From: Klenkia marina
GTDB lineage: Bacteria; Actinomycetota; Actinomycetes; Mycobacteriales; Geodermatophilaceae
Direction: 5' to 3'
NCBI RefSeq assembly: GCF_900101025.1
Contig: NZ_FMUH01000006.1
Coordinates: forward strand, 124,001 to 188,000
Length of the DNA stretch: 64,000 bases
Program-made: the position numbers and the translations under genes
Shown: positions 1 to 7,938 of the stretch, piece by piece
How positions within the stretch are numbered: the first letter of the stretch is position 1
How the letters are laid out: each line of letters opens with the position of its first letter
Notes under the pieces: generated by a model
Seen by the model: the letters and a program-made list of their open reading frames with translations, nothing else
Told to the model about the DNA's origin: nothing
Databases searched by the model: none

Positions 1-1
1 C

Positions 2-772
2 GTGGACCAGAAGCCGATCGGTCGCACGCCGCGGTCGAACCTGGCGACCTACACGGGGCTGTTCGACGTCGTCCGCAAGCTGTTCGCCGGCACCGCCGAG
101 GCGAAGGCCCGGGGCTGGTCGGCGGGGCGGTTCTCGTTCAACGTCGCCGAGGGGCGCTGCCCGACGTGCCAGGGCGAGGGCGCGGTGACCGTCGAGCTGC
201 TGTTCCTGCCCGGCAGCTGGGCGCCCTGCCCGACCTGCCACGGCGCCCGGTACAACGCCGAGACCCTCGAGGTGACCGTCGGCGGCAAGACCGTCGCCGA
301 GGTGCTCGACCTGACCGTGGAGGCGGCGCAGGGGTTCCTCGCCGACGTGCCCGCGGCCGCGCGCAGCCTGCGGGCGCTGCACGAGGTGGGCCTGGGCTAC
401 CTGCGCCTGGGCCAGCCGGCGACCGAGCTGTCGGGCGGGGAGGCGCAGCGGGTGAAGCTGGCCAGCGAGCTGCAGCGCGCCCGGCGCGGGCACACGCTCT
501 ACCTGCTCGACGAGCCGACCACCGGCCTGCACCCCGCCGACGTCGAGGTGCTGATGCGCCAGCTGCAGCAGCTGGTGGACGCCGGCAACACCGTCGTCCT
601 GGTGGAGCACGACGTGGACGTCGTCGCCGAGGCCGACTGGGTGCTCGACCTCGGCCCGGGTGGGGGCGACGCCGGCGGACAGGTGGTGGCGGCCGGGACG
701 CCGGAGCAGGTGGCGGCGGCGGACACGCCCACGGCCCGGTTCCTGACGGGGCGGTTGACACCCGTTGGCTAA
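2..772 (+). CDS. uvrA: UvrA-type excinuclease ABC ATPase, C-terminal part
   Basis: This is the carboxy-terminal 256 codons of a UvrA-family ATPase, the damage-sensing subunit of nucleotide excision repair. The gene enters from the left edge, so no start is visible. Two zinc-binding CPTC pairs (Cys53/Cys56 and Cys76/Cys79) are followed by the ABC signature [15 protein letters not shown], a Walker B ([11 protein letters not shown]) and an H-loop (LVEHD). It may be either the housekeeping UvrA or a UvrA2/drug-resistance paralogue. The neighbouring genes (a hydrolase and a TetR regulator rather than uvrB or uvrC) lean slightly to a paralogue, but the missing N-terminal half prevents a decision. 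The promoter of the next gene starts inside its last codons. Confidence 0.9.
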   Translation: MDQKPIGRTPRSNLATYTGLFDVVRKLFAGTAEAKARGWSAGRFSFNVAEGRCPTCQGEGAVTVELLFLPGSWAPCPTCHGARYNAETLEVTVGGKTVAEVLDLTVEAAQGFLADVPAAARSLRALHEVGLGYLRLGQPATELSGGEAQRVKLASELQRARRGHTLYLLDEPTTGLHPADVEVLMRQLQQLVDAGNTVVLVEHDVDVVAEADWVLDLGPGGGDAGGQVVAAGTPEQVAAADTPTARFLTGRLTPVG

Positions 773-784
773 TGCCCTTAGCGT
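755..784 (+). promoter_or_regulatory. Promoter of the hydrolase-TetR unit
   Basis: A perfect TTGACA (755-760) lies 18 bp before TAGCGT (779-784), a TANNNT-type -10. It overlaps the end of the uvrA-type gene. A Shine-Dalgarno sequence AAGGAG (805-810) precedes the ATG at 817. The -10 sits inside the operator region described next. Confidence 0.6.
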
Positions 785-802
785 TGGGACTAACGCCCTT
801 AG
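768..802. promoter_or_regulatory. Tandem palindromic operator, probably for the adjacent TetR
   Basis: Two dyads are visible: GCTAA-TGCCC-TTAGC (768-782) and CTAA-CGCCC-TTAG (790-802). Their centres are 21 bp apart, two helical turns, so bound dimers would lie on one face. The first lies between -35 and -10 and the second at the expected start of transcription, a layout expected for repression. The TetR gene of the same transcription unit (1640-2239) is the obvious ligand; this is inferred. Confidence 0.65.
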
Positions 803-816
803 CCAAGGAGAACGAC

Positions 817-1647
817 ATGACCGAGTTCCTCACCCTCGACGACGGCACGCTGGCCTACGAGGTGACCGGCACCGGCCCGCTCGTCGTCCTGGCGCACGGC
901 ATGGGTGCCGACCGCACCGCCTACCGGCACCTGGCCCCGCAGCTGGTCGCTGCCGGGTACCGGGTCGCCAGCGTCGACCTGCGCGGGTGCGGCGAATCCT
1001 CGGCGGAGTGGCCCACCTACAGCCGGACGGCGATCGCCGGCGACCTGCTCGCCCTGGTGCGCCACCTCGGCGGCCCGGCCGTGCTGGTCGGCCACTCGAT
1101 CTCCGGCGGCGCGGTCACGATCGCCGCGGCCCAGGCGCCCGAGCTGGTCACCGCGCTGGTCGAGCTGACCCCGTTCACCCGCAAGCAGGCCATCTCGCTG
1201 CGGGACCTGCGCTCGGCCCGCTTCCGTCGCGGCATGCGCCACCTGCTCGGCGCGGGCGTGCTCGGCAGCGTGGCTTCGTGGCGGAAGTACCTGGACGTCG
1301 CCTACCCCGGCGCCAAGCCGGCCGACTGGACCGAGCGGCTCGACCACCTCGAGGCCAAGCTGCGCGAGCCCGGCCGGATGAAGGCGCTGAAGGGGATGGG
1401 CACCACCCCGGCCACCGACGCCGGTGCGCTGCTCGGTGGGGTGCGGTGCCCCGTGCTCGTCGTGCAGGGCGGCCTCGACCCCGACTGGGCCTCGCCGCGG
1501 GCCGAGGGCGAGGCGATCGTGGCGGAGCTGCCCGCGGGCCGGGGCCGGCTGGCGGTCATCGAGGGCACCGGCCACTACCCGCACCACCAGGTTCCCGACG
1601 AGGTCGCCGCCGTCGTCCTCCCGTTCCTGGCCGGCGTCGATGCCTAG
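817..1647 (+). CDS. Alpha/beta-hydrolase
   Basis: A 276-residue alpha/beta-hydrolase of the single-domain serine type. The oxyanion segment AHGMG follows the second strand. The nucleophile elbow is GHSISGG with Ser94; note S-I-S rather than the usual S-x-G. The acid is likely in QGGLDPDW and the histidine in GTGHYPHH near the end. The start ATG has an AAGGAG ribosome site at 6 nt. It is the first gene of a two-gene unit: its stop overlaps the TetR start by 8 bp, so the two are translated together. The substrate is unknown. An esterase, lactonase or haloperoxidase-like role would all fit, and TetR control suggests that a small lipophilic substrate or product is the inducer. Confidence 0.85.
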   Translation: MTEFLTLDDGTLAYEVTGTGPLVVLAHGMGADRTAYRHLAPQLVAAGYRVASVDLRGCGESSAEWPTYSRTAIAGDLLALVRHLGGPAVLVGHSISGGAVTIAAAQAPELVTALVELTPFTRKQAISLRDLRSARFRRGMRHLLGAGVLGSVASWRKYLDVAYPGAKPADWTERLDHLEAKLREPGRMKALKGMGTTPATDAGALLGGVRCPVLVVQGGLDPDWASPRAEGEAIVAELPAGRGRLAVIEGTGHYPHHQVPDEVAAVVLPFLAGVDA

Positions 1648-2239
1648 GGCGGGGCTCGACCCCGACGCCGTCGTCGCGGCCGGGGCGCAGCTCGCCGACG
1701 AGGTGGGCTTCGCCGGGCTGACCATGGGCGGGCTGGCCGAGCGGGTGGGGGTGCGCACCCCGTCGCTGTACAAGCACGTGGGCGGGCAGGACGACCTGGT
1801 GCGACGCATCGCCGTCCTGGCGCTGGACCAGGCGTCCGAGGCCATCGGCGGCGCGATCCAGGGGTTGTCCGGGCGCGACGCGCTCGCCGCGGCGGCGAGG
1901 GCGTTCCGCGACTTCGTCCTGGCCCACCCCGGCCGGTACGCCGCGACCATCGGGGTGGAGCCGACCGGCCCCGACGACCCCCTGGCTGTCGCCGGCTCGC
2001 GGGCGCTCGACGCCTTCCGGGCGGTGCTGCGGGGCTACGAGCTGCCTGCCGCCCAGGAGGACCACGCGCTGCGCACGCTGCGCAGCGCGCTGCACGGCTA
2101 CGCGACGCTGCAGTCGGCGCACGGGTTCCAGTGGTCGGCCGACGTCGACGAGAGCTTCGCGTGGCTGGTCGACCTGCTCGACCGGGGCCTGCGCAGCGCG
2201 GCGAGAACGGGGTTCGAGGGGTGTGCGGCCGAGCCATGA
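1640..2239 (+). CDS. TetR-family transcriptional regulator
   Basis: A 199-residue TetR-type repressor. The N-terminal helix-turn-helix reads [21 protein letters not shown] followed by the typical [10 protein letters not shown] turn (about residues 20-50). The rest is an all-helical ligand-binding domain with a TetR_C-like WHG-type region (residues 85-190). The start ATG at 1640 lies inside the end of the hydrolase gene (8-bp overlap), so it is co-expressed. The paired dyads at 768-802 upstream of the unit are the likely binding sites, giving autoregulation plus control of the hydrolase. The last codons run into a hairpin terminator. The effector is unknown. Confidence 0.85.
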   Translation: MPRAGLDPDAVVAAGAQLADEVGFAGLTMGGLAERVGVRTPSLYKHVGGQDDLVRRIAVLALDQASEAIGGAIQGLSGRDALAAAARAFRDFVLAHPGRYAATIGVEPTGPDDPLAVAGSRALDAFRAVLRGYELPAAQEDHALRTLRSALHGYATLQSAHGFQWSADVDESFAWLVDLLDRGLRSAARTGFEGCAAEP

Positions 2240-2253
2240 CCCCGCGAACCCCG
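2208..2253. terminator. Hairpin at the end of the TetR gene
   Basis: CGGGGTTCGAGGGGT (2208-2222) pairs with ACCCCGCGAACCCCG (2239-2253), with one or two mismatches and a 16-nt loop. The left arm lies in the last codons of the TetR gene. The core CGGGGTTCGAGGGG recurs in the hairpin after the next gene (3328-3341). Confidence 0.6.
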
Positions 2254-2298
2254 ATTTCGGTGGGCGGGCACGGGCGGTGGCGCGCCTACATTCGGGTG

Positions 2299-3312
2299 AT
2301 GTCGTCGTACCGCAGGCCGTTGGACGAGCTGCGGGAGACCGTGGGCCGGTTGGGCGAGCAGCTGCCCCGGCCCGGTGGACGCGGGGTCGACGAGCTGGTC
2401 GGCGACCTGTTCGGCGGACGCACCGCCCCCGGCCGACCGCTGCTAGCGATCCAGGCCGACCTCGACGGGCTCATCGGGCTGGAGGCGGTCAAGGAGCAGG
2501 TGCAGGCGTTGGTGGCGTTCCTGCAGGTGCAGGCCCGCCGCAAGGAGCACGGGCTGCCGGAGGCGGCGACGTCCCAGCACCTGGTGTTCCTGGGCAACCC
2601 GGGCACCGGCAAGACCACCGTGGCGCGGTTGCTGGCCGAGATGTACCGGGCGGTCGGGCTGCTGGCCAAGGGGCACCTGGTGGAGGTCGACCGGGCCGCG
2701 CTGGTGGGGCAGCACGTCGGGGCGACGGCGATCAAGACCGACCGGGTGGTGCGCAGCGCGCTGGACGGCGTGCTGTTCATCGACGAGGCGTACTCGCTGG
2801 CCCCCGAGGGTGACGGTCGGCAGGACTTCGGCCCGGAAGCCATCGAGGTGCTGCTCAAGCGCATGGAGGACCACCGCCACCGCATGGTGGTGATCGTCGC
2901 CGGCTACCCGCGGCTGATGGAGGCGTTCCTGTCGTCCAACCCGGGCCTGCGGTCGCGGTTCGGCCGGGAGATCCGGTTCCCCGACTACTCGACGGCCGAG
3001 CTCGAGGCCATCTTCGTGAGCATCGTGGCGCAGCACGAGTACGAGCTCGAGCCGGGCGCGGTCGAGACCCTGCGCGGCACCCTCTCGGGCATCCGCGCCG
3101 GGGAGGAGACCGGCAACGCCCGCTTCGCCCGCACCCTGTTCGAGCAGGCGCTCAACCGGCAGGCACTGCGGCTCACCCGCGACGGCAGCGTGGCCTCGCT
3201 GGGCCGCACCGAGGTGAGCACGCTGACCGCGGACGACGTCGCCGAGGCCGCCGCGTCGTTGCTCGGCGAGCCGGCGCCCAAGCTCCCCACCGGGCCGCGC
3301 TGGATGGGGTAG
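2299..3312 (+). CDS. CbxX/CfxQ (SpoVK)-type AAA+ ATPase
   Basis: A 337-residue AAA+ ATPase of the CbxX/CfxQ/SpoVK group. After a roughly 60-residue N-terminal region, the Walker A motif is GNPGTGKT (residues 99-106) and Walker B is LFIDEA (159-164). An AGYP segment follows, then sensor and arginine-finger regions ([12 protein letters not shown]) and a C-terminal lid ending in a [11 protein letters not shown] tail. ATG 2299 is chosen because TACATT lies 6 nt upstream, the leaderless layout shared by many genes here; earlier in-frame codons overlap the TetR gene. Family members remodel Rubisco (CbbX) or serve type VII secretion (EccA). Neither partner is visible, so the client is unknown. It is a single-gene unit flanked by hairpins. 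Confidence 0.85.
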   Translation: MSSYRRPLDELRETVGRLGEQLPRPGGRGVDELVGDLFGGRTAPGRPLLAIQADLDGLIGLEAVKEQVQALVAFLQVQARRKEHGLPEAATSQHLVFLGNPGTGKTTVARLLAEMYRAVGLLAKGHLVEVDRAALVGQHVGATAIKTDRVVRSALDGVLFIDEAYSLAPEGDGRQDFGPEAIEVLLKRMEDHRHRMVVIVAGYPRLMEAFLSSNPGLRSRFGREIRFPDYSTAELEAIFVSIVAQHEYELEPGAVETLRGTLSGIRAGEETGNARFARTLFEQALNRQALRLTRDGSVASLGRTEVSTLTADDVAEAAASLLGEPAPKLPTGPRWMG

Positions 3313-3321
3313 CTCTCGCCT

Positions 3322-3379
3322 CGAGTTCGGGGTTCGAGGGGCCTCAGCGGGGCCGGTGAGCCCCCGAACCCCGAACTCG
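3322..3379. terminator. Bidirectional hairpin terminator
   Basis: A 19-bp stem with one mismatch: arms 3322-3340 and 3361-3379, 20-nt loop. It separates the convergent AAA ATPase and glucosidase genes and can serve both strands. Its core matches the hairpin at 2208-2253. Confidence 0.75.
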
Positions 3380-3387
3380 GCGAGCGG

Positions 3388-5004
3388 TCAGTCCTCGAGC
3401 AGCCAGACGGCGGTGTCGGCGGGCAGCGCAACGGTGCCGTGCGCGCCGCGCACGTGGGTGTTCGACGCCAGCATGACCGAGCCGGCGTGCGGCACGAGGG
3501 CGGTATCGGTGCCCATGTTGAGCACGCAGGTGACGGTCTCGTCGTCCCCGACGCAGCGCACGGTGAGGACGTCGCCGCTCGTGCTCACCGTCGCCCAGCC
3601 CGAGCCCAGCGCCGGGTGGGCGGCGCGCAGGGCGAGTGCCCGGCGGTAGAGGGTGAGCGTGGAGCCGCCGTCGCGGGTCTGCCGGGAGACGGCGTGCTGC
3701 GACCAGCCGTCCGGGATCGGCAGCCACGGCTCGGCTGCGCCGTCGGGGGAGAAGCCGACGCCGTCGGCCTCGTTCCACGGCATGGGCACGCGGCAGCCGT
3801 CACGGCCGGCCCGGGCGCCGCCGCTGCGGTGGAAGATCGGGTCGAGCTTGGCCGCATCGGGGACGACGGCCTGCGGCAGACCGAGCTCGTCGCCGGCGTA
3901 GAGGTAGGGCGAGCCGGGCAGCGACAGCATGAGCAGGGCGGCGGCCCGGGCGCGGGCGGTGCCGAGCGCGCCGCCGCCGAAGCGGGTGACCTGGCGGTCC
4001 TTGTCGTGGTTGCCGAGCACCCAGGAGACCGGGGCGCCGACGGTGGCGAAGGCGTCGAGGGCGGTCTGCACGCCGTCGGCGAAGGCGGCGGCGTCCCAGC
4101 CGGACTTGATGAGCCGGAAGCTGAACGACTGGTGCATCTCGTCGGGGCGGGAGTAGAGGGCGACCTGGTCGAGGTCGGCCAGGCAGACCTCGCCGACGAG
4201 CATGGTGTCGGGGTACTCGTCGCAGATGGCGCGCCAGCGGCGCCAGACGTCGTGGACCTCGGGCTGGTTCCAGGTCATGGCCTGCTCGGGGCCGTGGCCG
4301 AAGAGGGTGGGGGAGTAGGCGCCGGGGTTGTCGCGGAGCTGCTCGTCCTTGATCAGGCCGTAGGCGACGTCGACCCGGAAGCCGGAGACGCCGCGGTCGA
4401 GCCAGAAGCGGAGCGTCGCGTCGAAGTCGTCGGCGACGGCGGGGTCGCGCCAGTTCAGGTCTGGCTGCTGGGGGGCGAACAGGTGCAGGTACCACCGGCC
4501 GTCGGGGGTGCGCGACCAGGCGGGGCCGCCGAAGAGCGACTGCCAGTTGTTCGGGGGCTCTGTGCTGGCTGGTGCGAAGTGGTACCGGCTGGCCTCGGGG
4601 CCGTCGGGGTTCTGGAGTGCTGCCTGGAACCAGGGGTGCTGGTCGGAGGTGTGGTTGGGGACGACGTCGAGAATGACCTTCAGGCCGAGCTGGTTCGCGT
4701 CGGCGATGAGGTCTTCGAGGTCATCGAGGTCGCCGTAGTCGGGGTCGACGGCGCGGTAATCGACGATGTCGTAGCCGCCGTCGGCGCCGCCGGAGGGGTA
4801 GTGCGGGTTGATCCACAGCGCGTCGACGCCGAGCCAGATCAGGTAGGGCAGCCGCGACCGCAGGCCGGCGATGTCGCCGATGCCGTCACCGTTCGAGTCG
4901 GCGAACGACCGCAGGTAGACCTGGTAGACGACCGCGTCGCGCCACCAGTCCTGGGACGGCGCGGGCGCGGCGGGGTTCGGCAGCGCTGCCAGCCGGGATG
5001 CCAT
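3388..5004 (-). CDS. GH13 alpha-glucosidase / alpha-amylase family
   Basis: A 538-residue glycoside hydrolase family 13 enzyme that cleaves alpha-glucosidic bonds of maltose or isomaltose-like sugars. The start of the barrel reads WWRDAVVYQVYLRSFADSNG, the oligo-1,6-glucosidase/alpha-glucosidase signature, with DGIGD just after. Catalytic residues are visible: the nucleophile Asp in GFRVDVAYGL, the acid Glu in LVGEVCL and the third Asp in LGNHDKDR. There is no signal peptide, so it should act in the cytoplasm. The reading frame stays open 27 codons further upstream, but ATG 5004 has a GGTGGA site and the upstream part shows no family similarity. Length is close to the family norm. Exact linkage specificity cannot be read from sequence. 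Confidence 0.9.
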   Translation of the reverse strand: MASRLAALPNPAAPAPSQDWWRDAVVYQVYLRSFADSNGDGIGDIAGLRSRLPYLIWLGVDALWINPHYPSGGADGGYDIVDYRAVDPDYGDLDDLEDLIADANQLGLKVILDVVPNHTSDQHPWFQAALQNPDGPEASRYHFAPASTEPPNNWQSLFGGPAWSRTPDGRWYLHLFAPQQPDLNWRDPAVADDFDATLRFWLDRGVSGFRVDVAYGLIKDEQLRDNPGAYSPTLFGHGPEQAMTWNQPEVHDVWRRWRAICDEYPDTMLVGEVCLADLDQVALYSRPDEMHQSFSFRLIKSGWDAAAFADGVQTALDAFATVGAPVSWVLGNHDKDRQVTRFGGGALGTARARAAALLMLSLPGSPYLYAGDELGLPQAVVPDAAKLDPIFHRSGGARAGRDGCRVPMPWNEADGVGFSPDGAAEPWLPIPDGWSQHAVSRQTRDGGSTLTLYRRALALRAAHPALGSGWATVSTSGDVLTVRCVGDDETVTCVLNMGTDTALVPHAGSVMLASNTHVRGAHGTVALPADTAVWLLED

Positions 5005-5063
5005 GCGTCCACCATCGGCGGCCCGGGAGCCATGCCGTGTGAAGCAGGTCACCAGTGTTCCGC

Positions 5064-5092
5064 GGGCGTTGTGGCGCATCTCCACAACGCCC
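5064..5092. terminator. Hairpin terminator after the TetR gene
   Basis: A perfect 11-bp stem, GGGCGTTGTGG (5064-5074) with CCACAACGCCC (5082-5092), and a 7-nt loop. It follows the leftward TetR gene and insulates the glucosidase gene from it. Confidence 0.75.
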
Positions 5093-5100
5093 GAGCACGA

Positions 5101-5679
5101 TCAGTCGGGGGGCAGAGGTCCGCGGTCGACGGGTGGCGGCAGGGCCCGCAGCGCGGTCCGGGCGATCGCCAGCACGTCCTCGGCGGAGCCGCCGTCCCGT
5201 GCGCAACCGGACATGCCCCGCATGACCGCCAGCAGGAAACCGGCCAGCTCGTCGGTCGGGGTGGCCGCCGGCAGGTCGCCGTCGCGCACGCCGCGGTCGA
5301 GCCGGCTCCGCAGGCGCTCGCGCACGGCGGCGCGTTGGCTGCCCAGCCGGGGTTCGGTGAGCACCAGGCAGCCGGGCGGGGTCGCTGCGTCGGTGTGCGC
5401 CCGCGCCGTGCCGTCGAGCATCTCGGCGATGGCCTCGTGCGCGGTGGGGCGGGTGGCGGCCTCGTCCATGCCCTCGCAGGTGCGCGCGAAGTACGTGCGC
5501 GACGCCTCCTGGAACAGGCGTTCCTTGTCGCCGAAGGCGGCGTAGAGGCTCGGGGGCGTCACGCCCATCGCACTCGTCAGGGTGGCGATGGTGGTCTCGT
5601 CGTAGCCCACCCGCCAGAACTGCTCCACAGCTGCCGCCAGCGCGGCGTCGCGGTCGAAGCTGCGGGGTCGCCCGGTCAC
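5101..5679 (-). CDS. TetR-family transcriptional regulator
   Basis: A 192-residue TetR-type regulator. The DNA-binding part reads TIATLTSAMGVTPPSLYAAF (about residues 30-49), followed by GDKERLF. The C-terminal region, with a PGCLVL segment and a MRGMSGCARDG segment, resembles the TetR subgroup that controls adjacent oxidoreductases. The GTG start has TAAGGT 6 nt upstream (leaderless layout). It is divergent from the SDR gene across 82 bp containing two related dyads, so it probably represses both itself and the SDR. The inducer is unknown. Confidence 0.85.
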   Translation of the reverse strand: MTGRPRSFDRDAALAAAVEQFWRVGYDETTIATLTSAMGVTPPSLYAAFGDKERLFQEASRTYFARTCEGMDEAATRPTAHEAIAEMLDGTARAHTDAATPPGCLVLTEPRLGSQRAAVRERLRSRLDRGVRDGDLPAATPTDELAGFLLAVMRGMSGCARDGGSAEDVLAIARTALRALPPPVDRGPLPPD

Positions 5680-5693
5680 GCCACCACCTTACC

Positions 5694-5748
5694 TAGTGGT
5701 CGCTACAGAAGCTGCTAAGGTCGACGTCATTCCATAGCGATCACTACA
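5694..5748. promoter_or_regulatory. Paired operator between divergent TetR and SDR genes
   Basis: TAGTGGTCGCTACA (5694-5707) and TAGCGATCACTACA (5735-5748) are two copies of an imperfect dyad of the form TAGYG-RY-CRCTA. Their spacing is 41 bp, four helical turns. TAAGGT at 5716-5721 is a possible -10 for the SDR gene; ACCTTA at 5686-5691 gives the leftward -10. AAGGAGG lies just after the second copy. The adjacent TetR is the likely ligand. Confidence 0.6.
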
Positions 5749-5761
5749 CAAGGAGGACGTC

Positions 5762-6481
5762 GTGCAGATCCACGACGCAGTCGTGCTCGTCACCGGAGCC
5801 AACCGGGGCATCGGCGCCCGGTTCGTCGAGCAGCTGAAGGCGCGCGGGGCGGGCAAGGTCTACGCCGCCGCGCGGGACGTGCGCACCATCGAGGCGGACG
5901 GCGTGCACCCGGTCGAGCTCGACGTGACCGACCCCGAGCAGATCGCTGCCGCCGCCCGGGCCGCCGGCGACGTGCAGATCCTGGTCAACAACGCCGGGAT
6001 CTCCACCGGCACCGGGCTGGTCATCGGCGACGAGCAGGCCATCCGGCGCGAGATGGACACCAACTTCTACGGGCCGCTGCTCATGACGCGCGCCTTCGCC
6101 CCGGTGCTGGCCGCCAACGGGGGCGGCGCGGTCGTCAACGTGGTCTCGGCGCTCTCGTGGTTCGCCACCCCGGGGTCCGGGGCCTACGCCGCGTCCAAGG
6201 CCGCGGCGTGGATGCTGACCGACAGCACCCGGCTGGAGCTCGCTGGCCAGGGCACCCACGTCGTCGGCGTCCACATGGGTCTCGTCGACACCGACATGGC
6301 AGCGGAGATCCAGGCACCCAAGATCGCGCCGGCGGAGCTGGCGGACGCGGCGCTGGACGCGGTCGAGTCCGGCGCGCAGGAGGTGCTGGCCGACGATTGG
6401 GCGCGGCTGGTCAAGCGCGGCCTGCACCTGGACCCCGCGCAGCGGTACGAGCAGCTGTTCGCCGCCCTCGGGCAGGGATGA
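5762..6481 (+). CDS. Short-chain dehydrogenase/reductase (SDR)
   Basis: A 239-residue classical SDR with an NAD(P)-binding Rossmann fold. The cofactor loop is TGANRGIG (residues 11-18), the strand-4 motif is NNAG, and the catalytic pair is Tyr142 and Lys146 in YAASK with the preceding Ser in VVNVVSALS. The GTG start is fixed by AAGGAGG 6 nt upstream. It stands alone behind the paired operator and is divergent from the TetR gene, a common inducible oxidoreductase arrangement. The substrate, probably a small carbonyl or alcohol, cannot be read from sequence. Confidence 0.85.
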   Translation: MQIHDAVVLVTGANRGIGARFVEQLKARGAGKVYAAARDVRTIEADGVHPVELDVTDPEQIAAAARAAGDVQILVNNAGISTGTGLVIGDEQAIRREMDTNFYGPLLMTRAFAPVLAANGGGAVVNVVSALSWFATPGSGAYAASKAAAWMLTDSTRLELAGQGTHVVGVHMGLVDTDMAAEIQAPKIAPAELADAALDAVESGAQEVLADDWARLVKRGLHLDPAQRYEQLFAALGQG

Positions 6482-6486
6482 CGACG

Positions 6487-6518
6487 CCGGGGGCGCGACC
6501 GGCAGGTCGCGCCCCCGG
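6487..6518. terminator. Bidirectional hairpin terminator
   Basis: A perfect 14-bp stem, CCGGGGGCGCGACC (6487-6500) and its complement (6505-6518), with a GGCA loop. It lies between the convergent SDR and aminopeptidase genes. Confidence 0.85.
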
Positions 6519-6559
6519 TCGCGCTCGACGCGCTGTGGTGAGCAGTGTCCGCGGGTGGG

Positions 6560-7876
6560 CTAGACCGCCAGGCACCCTCGGAACGCGTCGACCATCAGCG
6601 GTACGTCCACCGCGGAGGCGAGCTCGCGCGCCGCGTGCATGGCCAGCTGCGGTGCACCGACATCGACCGTCGACAGACCAAGGCGGGTAGCGGTGAGCGG
6701 GCCGATGGTGGAGCCGCAGGGGAGGTCGGCGCGGGAGACGAAGTGCTGCACCGGCACCCCGGCCTCCTGGCAGCGCTCGGTGAACCAGCCACCCGACACC
6801 GCATCGGTGGCGTAGGCCTGGTTGGCGTTCAGCTTCAGCACCGGCCCGCCGCCCAGGACCGGCTGGTGCGAGGGCTCGTGCCGCTCCGACCGGGTCGGGT
6901 GCACCGCGTGCGCCATGTCCGCGCTCACCAGCTTGGACGCCGCAATGGTCCGGGCGAACGCCTGCGGCTCGGAGCCGGCCAGCCGGGAGATGACGTCCTC
7001 GAGGAACGACCCCCGCGCCCCCGACGCAGAGCCCGAACCGACCTCCTCGTGGTCGTTGCAGACCAGCACCTGCGTGTGCCGCGTTTCCGCGGAAACACCA
7101 GCGAGCGTTTCCGCGGAAACGCGCAGTAGTGCCAGCAGGCCCGAGTGGCAGCAGGCCAGGTCGTCCAGCCGCGGCGCCGCGATCCACGTGCCGTCGACAC
7201 CCGCCCGCGCGGCCGGCTGGGTGTCGGCCAGCACCAGGTCGTGGCCCACGACGTCCGCCGCCGAGACCCCGGCCTCGGCCGCCAGCGCCTCCAAGAGCCC
7301 CGGCTCGGTCGACAGCTCCGACCCCCACACCGGCTGCAGGTGCCGCTGCGGGTCCAGCGTCAGACCCTCGCGCACCGACCGGTCGAGGTGGATCGCCAGC
7401 GACGGCAGCCGAAGCGGCGCCCCGGGCAGCTTCACCAGCGTCGTCGTCCCACCGCGCAGCGCCAGGCGCCCCGCGACCGTCAGCTCGCGGTCGAGCCAGG
7501 TGTGCCAGAGCCCGCCGCCGTAGGGTTCGACGCCGACCAGCCGGTAGCCGGCCTGCCGCACGTCGTGCCGCGGGCGCACCCGGAACGTGGGGGAGTCGGT
7601 GTGCGCGCCGATGATGCGCAGCCCGGCCTCGGCCACCGGGTCCGAGCCGACCCGGACGGCCACCACGCTCGCCCCGCGCACCGTGAACACCTGGTCGCCG
7701 GGGGACAGGTCCCACACCGCCGTCTCGGACAGCTCGCGGAAGCCCCCCTCGCGCAGCCGGCGGGTGATCTCCGCCGCCGCGTGCGAGGGGGAGGGCGAGG
7801 CGTCCACGAACGCGCGGAGGTCGTCGCCGAGGGAGAGATCGGGAGCTGCCACGTCGTCGTGTCTACCCGACCCCAT
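6560..7876 (-). CDS. apeB: M18-family metallo-aminopeptidase
   Basis: A 438-residue M18 aminopeptidase, a cytoplasmic two-zinc enzyme that removes N-terminal residues. Metal and catalytic motifs are visible: GAHTDSP, LDDLACC, the catalytic CNDHEEVGSGS, SADMAHAVHP, and the late GSTIGPLTATRLGL. ATG 7876 is chosen because the longer frame lies over the divergent gene's promoter; a GTG eight codons later is possible. An odd feature is the stretch VSAETLAGVSAET between LDDLACC and DHEEVG. It is encoded by two tandem copies of a palindrome (7081-7122) and looks like an insertion in a permissive loop. Length is otherwise normal. Confidence 0.9.
   Translation of the reverse strand: MGSGRHDDVAAPDLSLGDDLRAFVDASPSPSHAAAEITRRLREGGFRELSETAVWDLSPGDQVFTVRGASVVAVRVGSDPVAEAGLRIIGAHTDSPTFRVRPRHDVRQAGYRLVGVEPYGGGLWHTWLDRELTVAGRLALRGGTTTLVKLPGAPLRLPSLAIHLDRSVREGLTLDPQRHLQPVWGSELSTEPGLLEALAAEAGVSAADVVGHDLVLADTQPAARAGVDGTWIAAPRLDDLACCHSGLLALLRVSAETLAGVSAETRHTQVLVCNDHEEVGSGSASGARGSFLEDVISRLAGSEPQAFARTIAASKLVSADMAHAVHPTRSERHEPSHQPVLGGGPVLKLNANQAYATDAVSGGWFTERCQEAGVPVQHFVSRADLPCGSTIGPLTATRLGLSTVDVGAPQLAMHAARELASAVDVPLMVDAFRGCLAV
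7081..7122. repeat. Tandem palindromes inside the M18 gene
   Basis: GCGTTTCCGCGGAAAC occurs at 7081-7096 and again at 7105-7120, 24 bp apart. Each contains the perfect 14-bp palindrome GTTTCCGCGGAAAC. The repeat is in frame and encodes VSAET twice. Confidence 0.9.
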
Positions 7877-7938
7877 CGTGATCGGCCTGACCCCCGTACC
7901 GTTCGCGGGCCATCCCTCGCGCGCCAGGAGCACACCGC

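Noticed and set aside
7081-7122. CRISPR or integrase site at the GTTTCCGCGGAAAC repeats.
   Set aside because: Only two copies, inside a gene, with no integrase or cas gene nearby.
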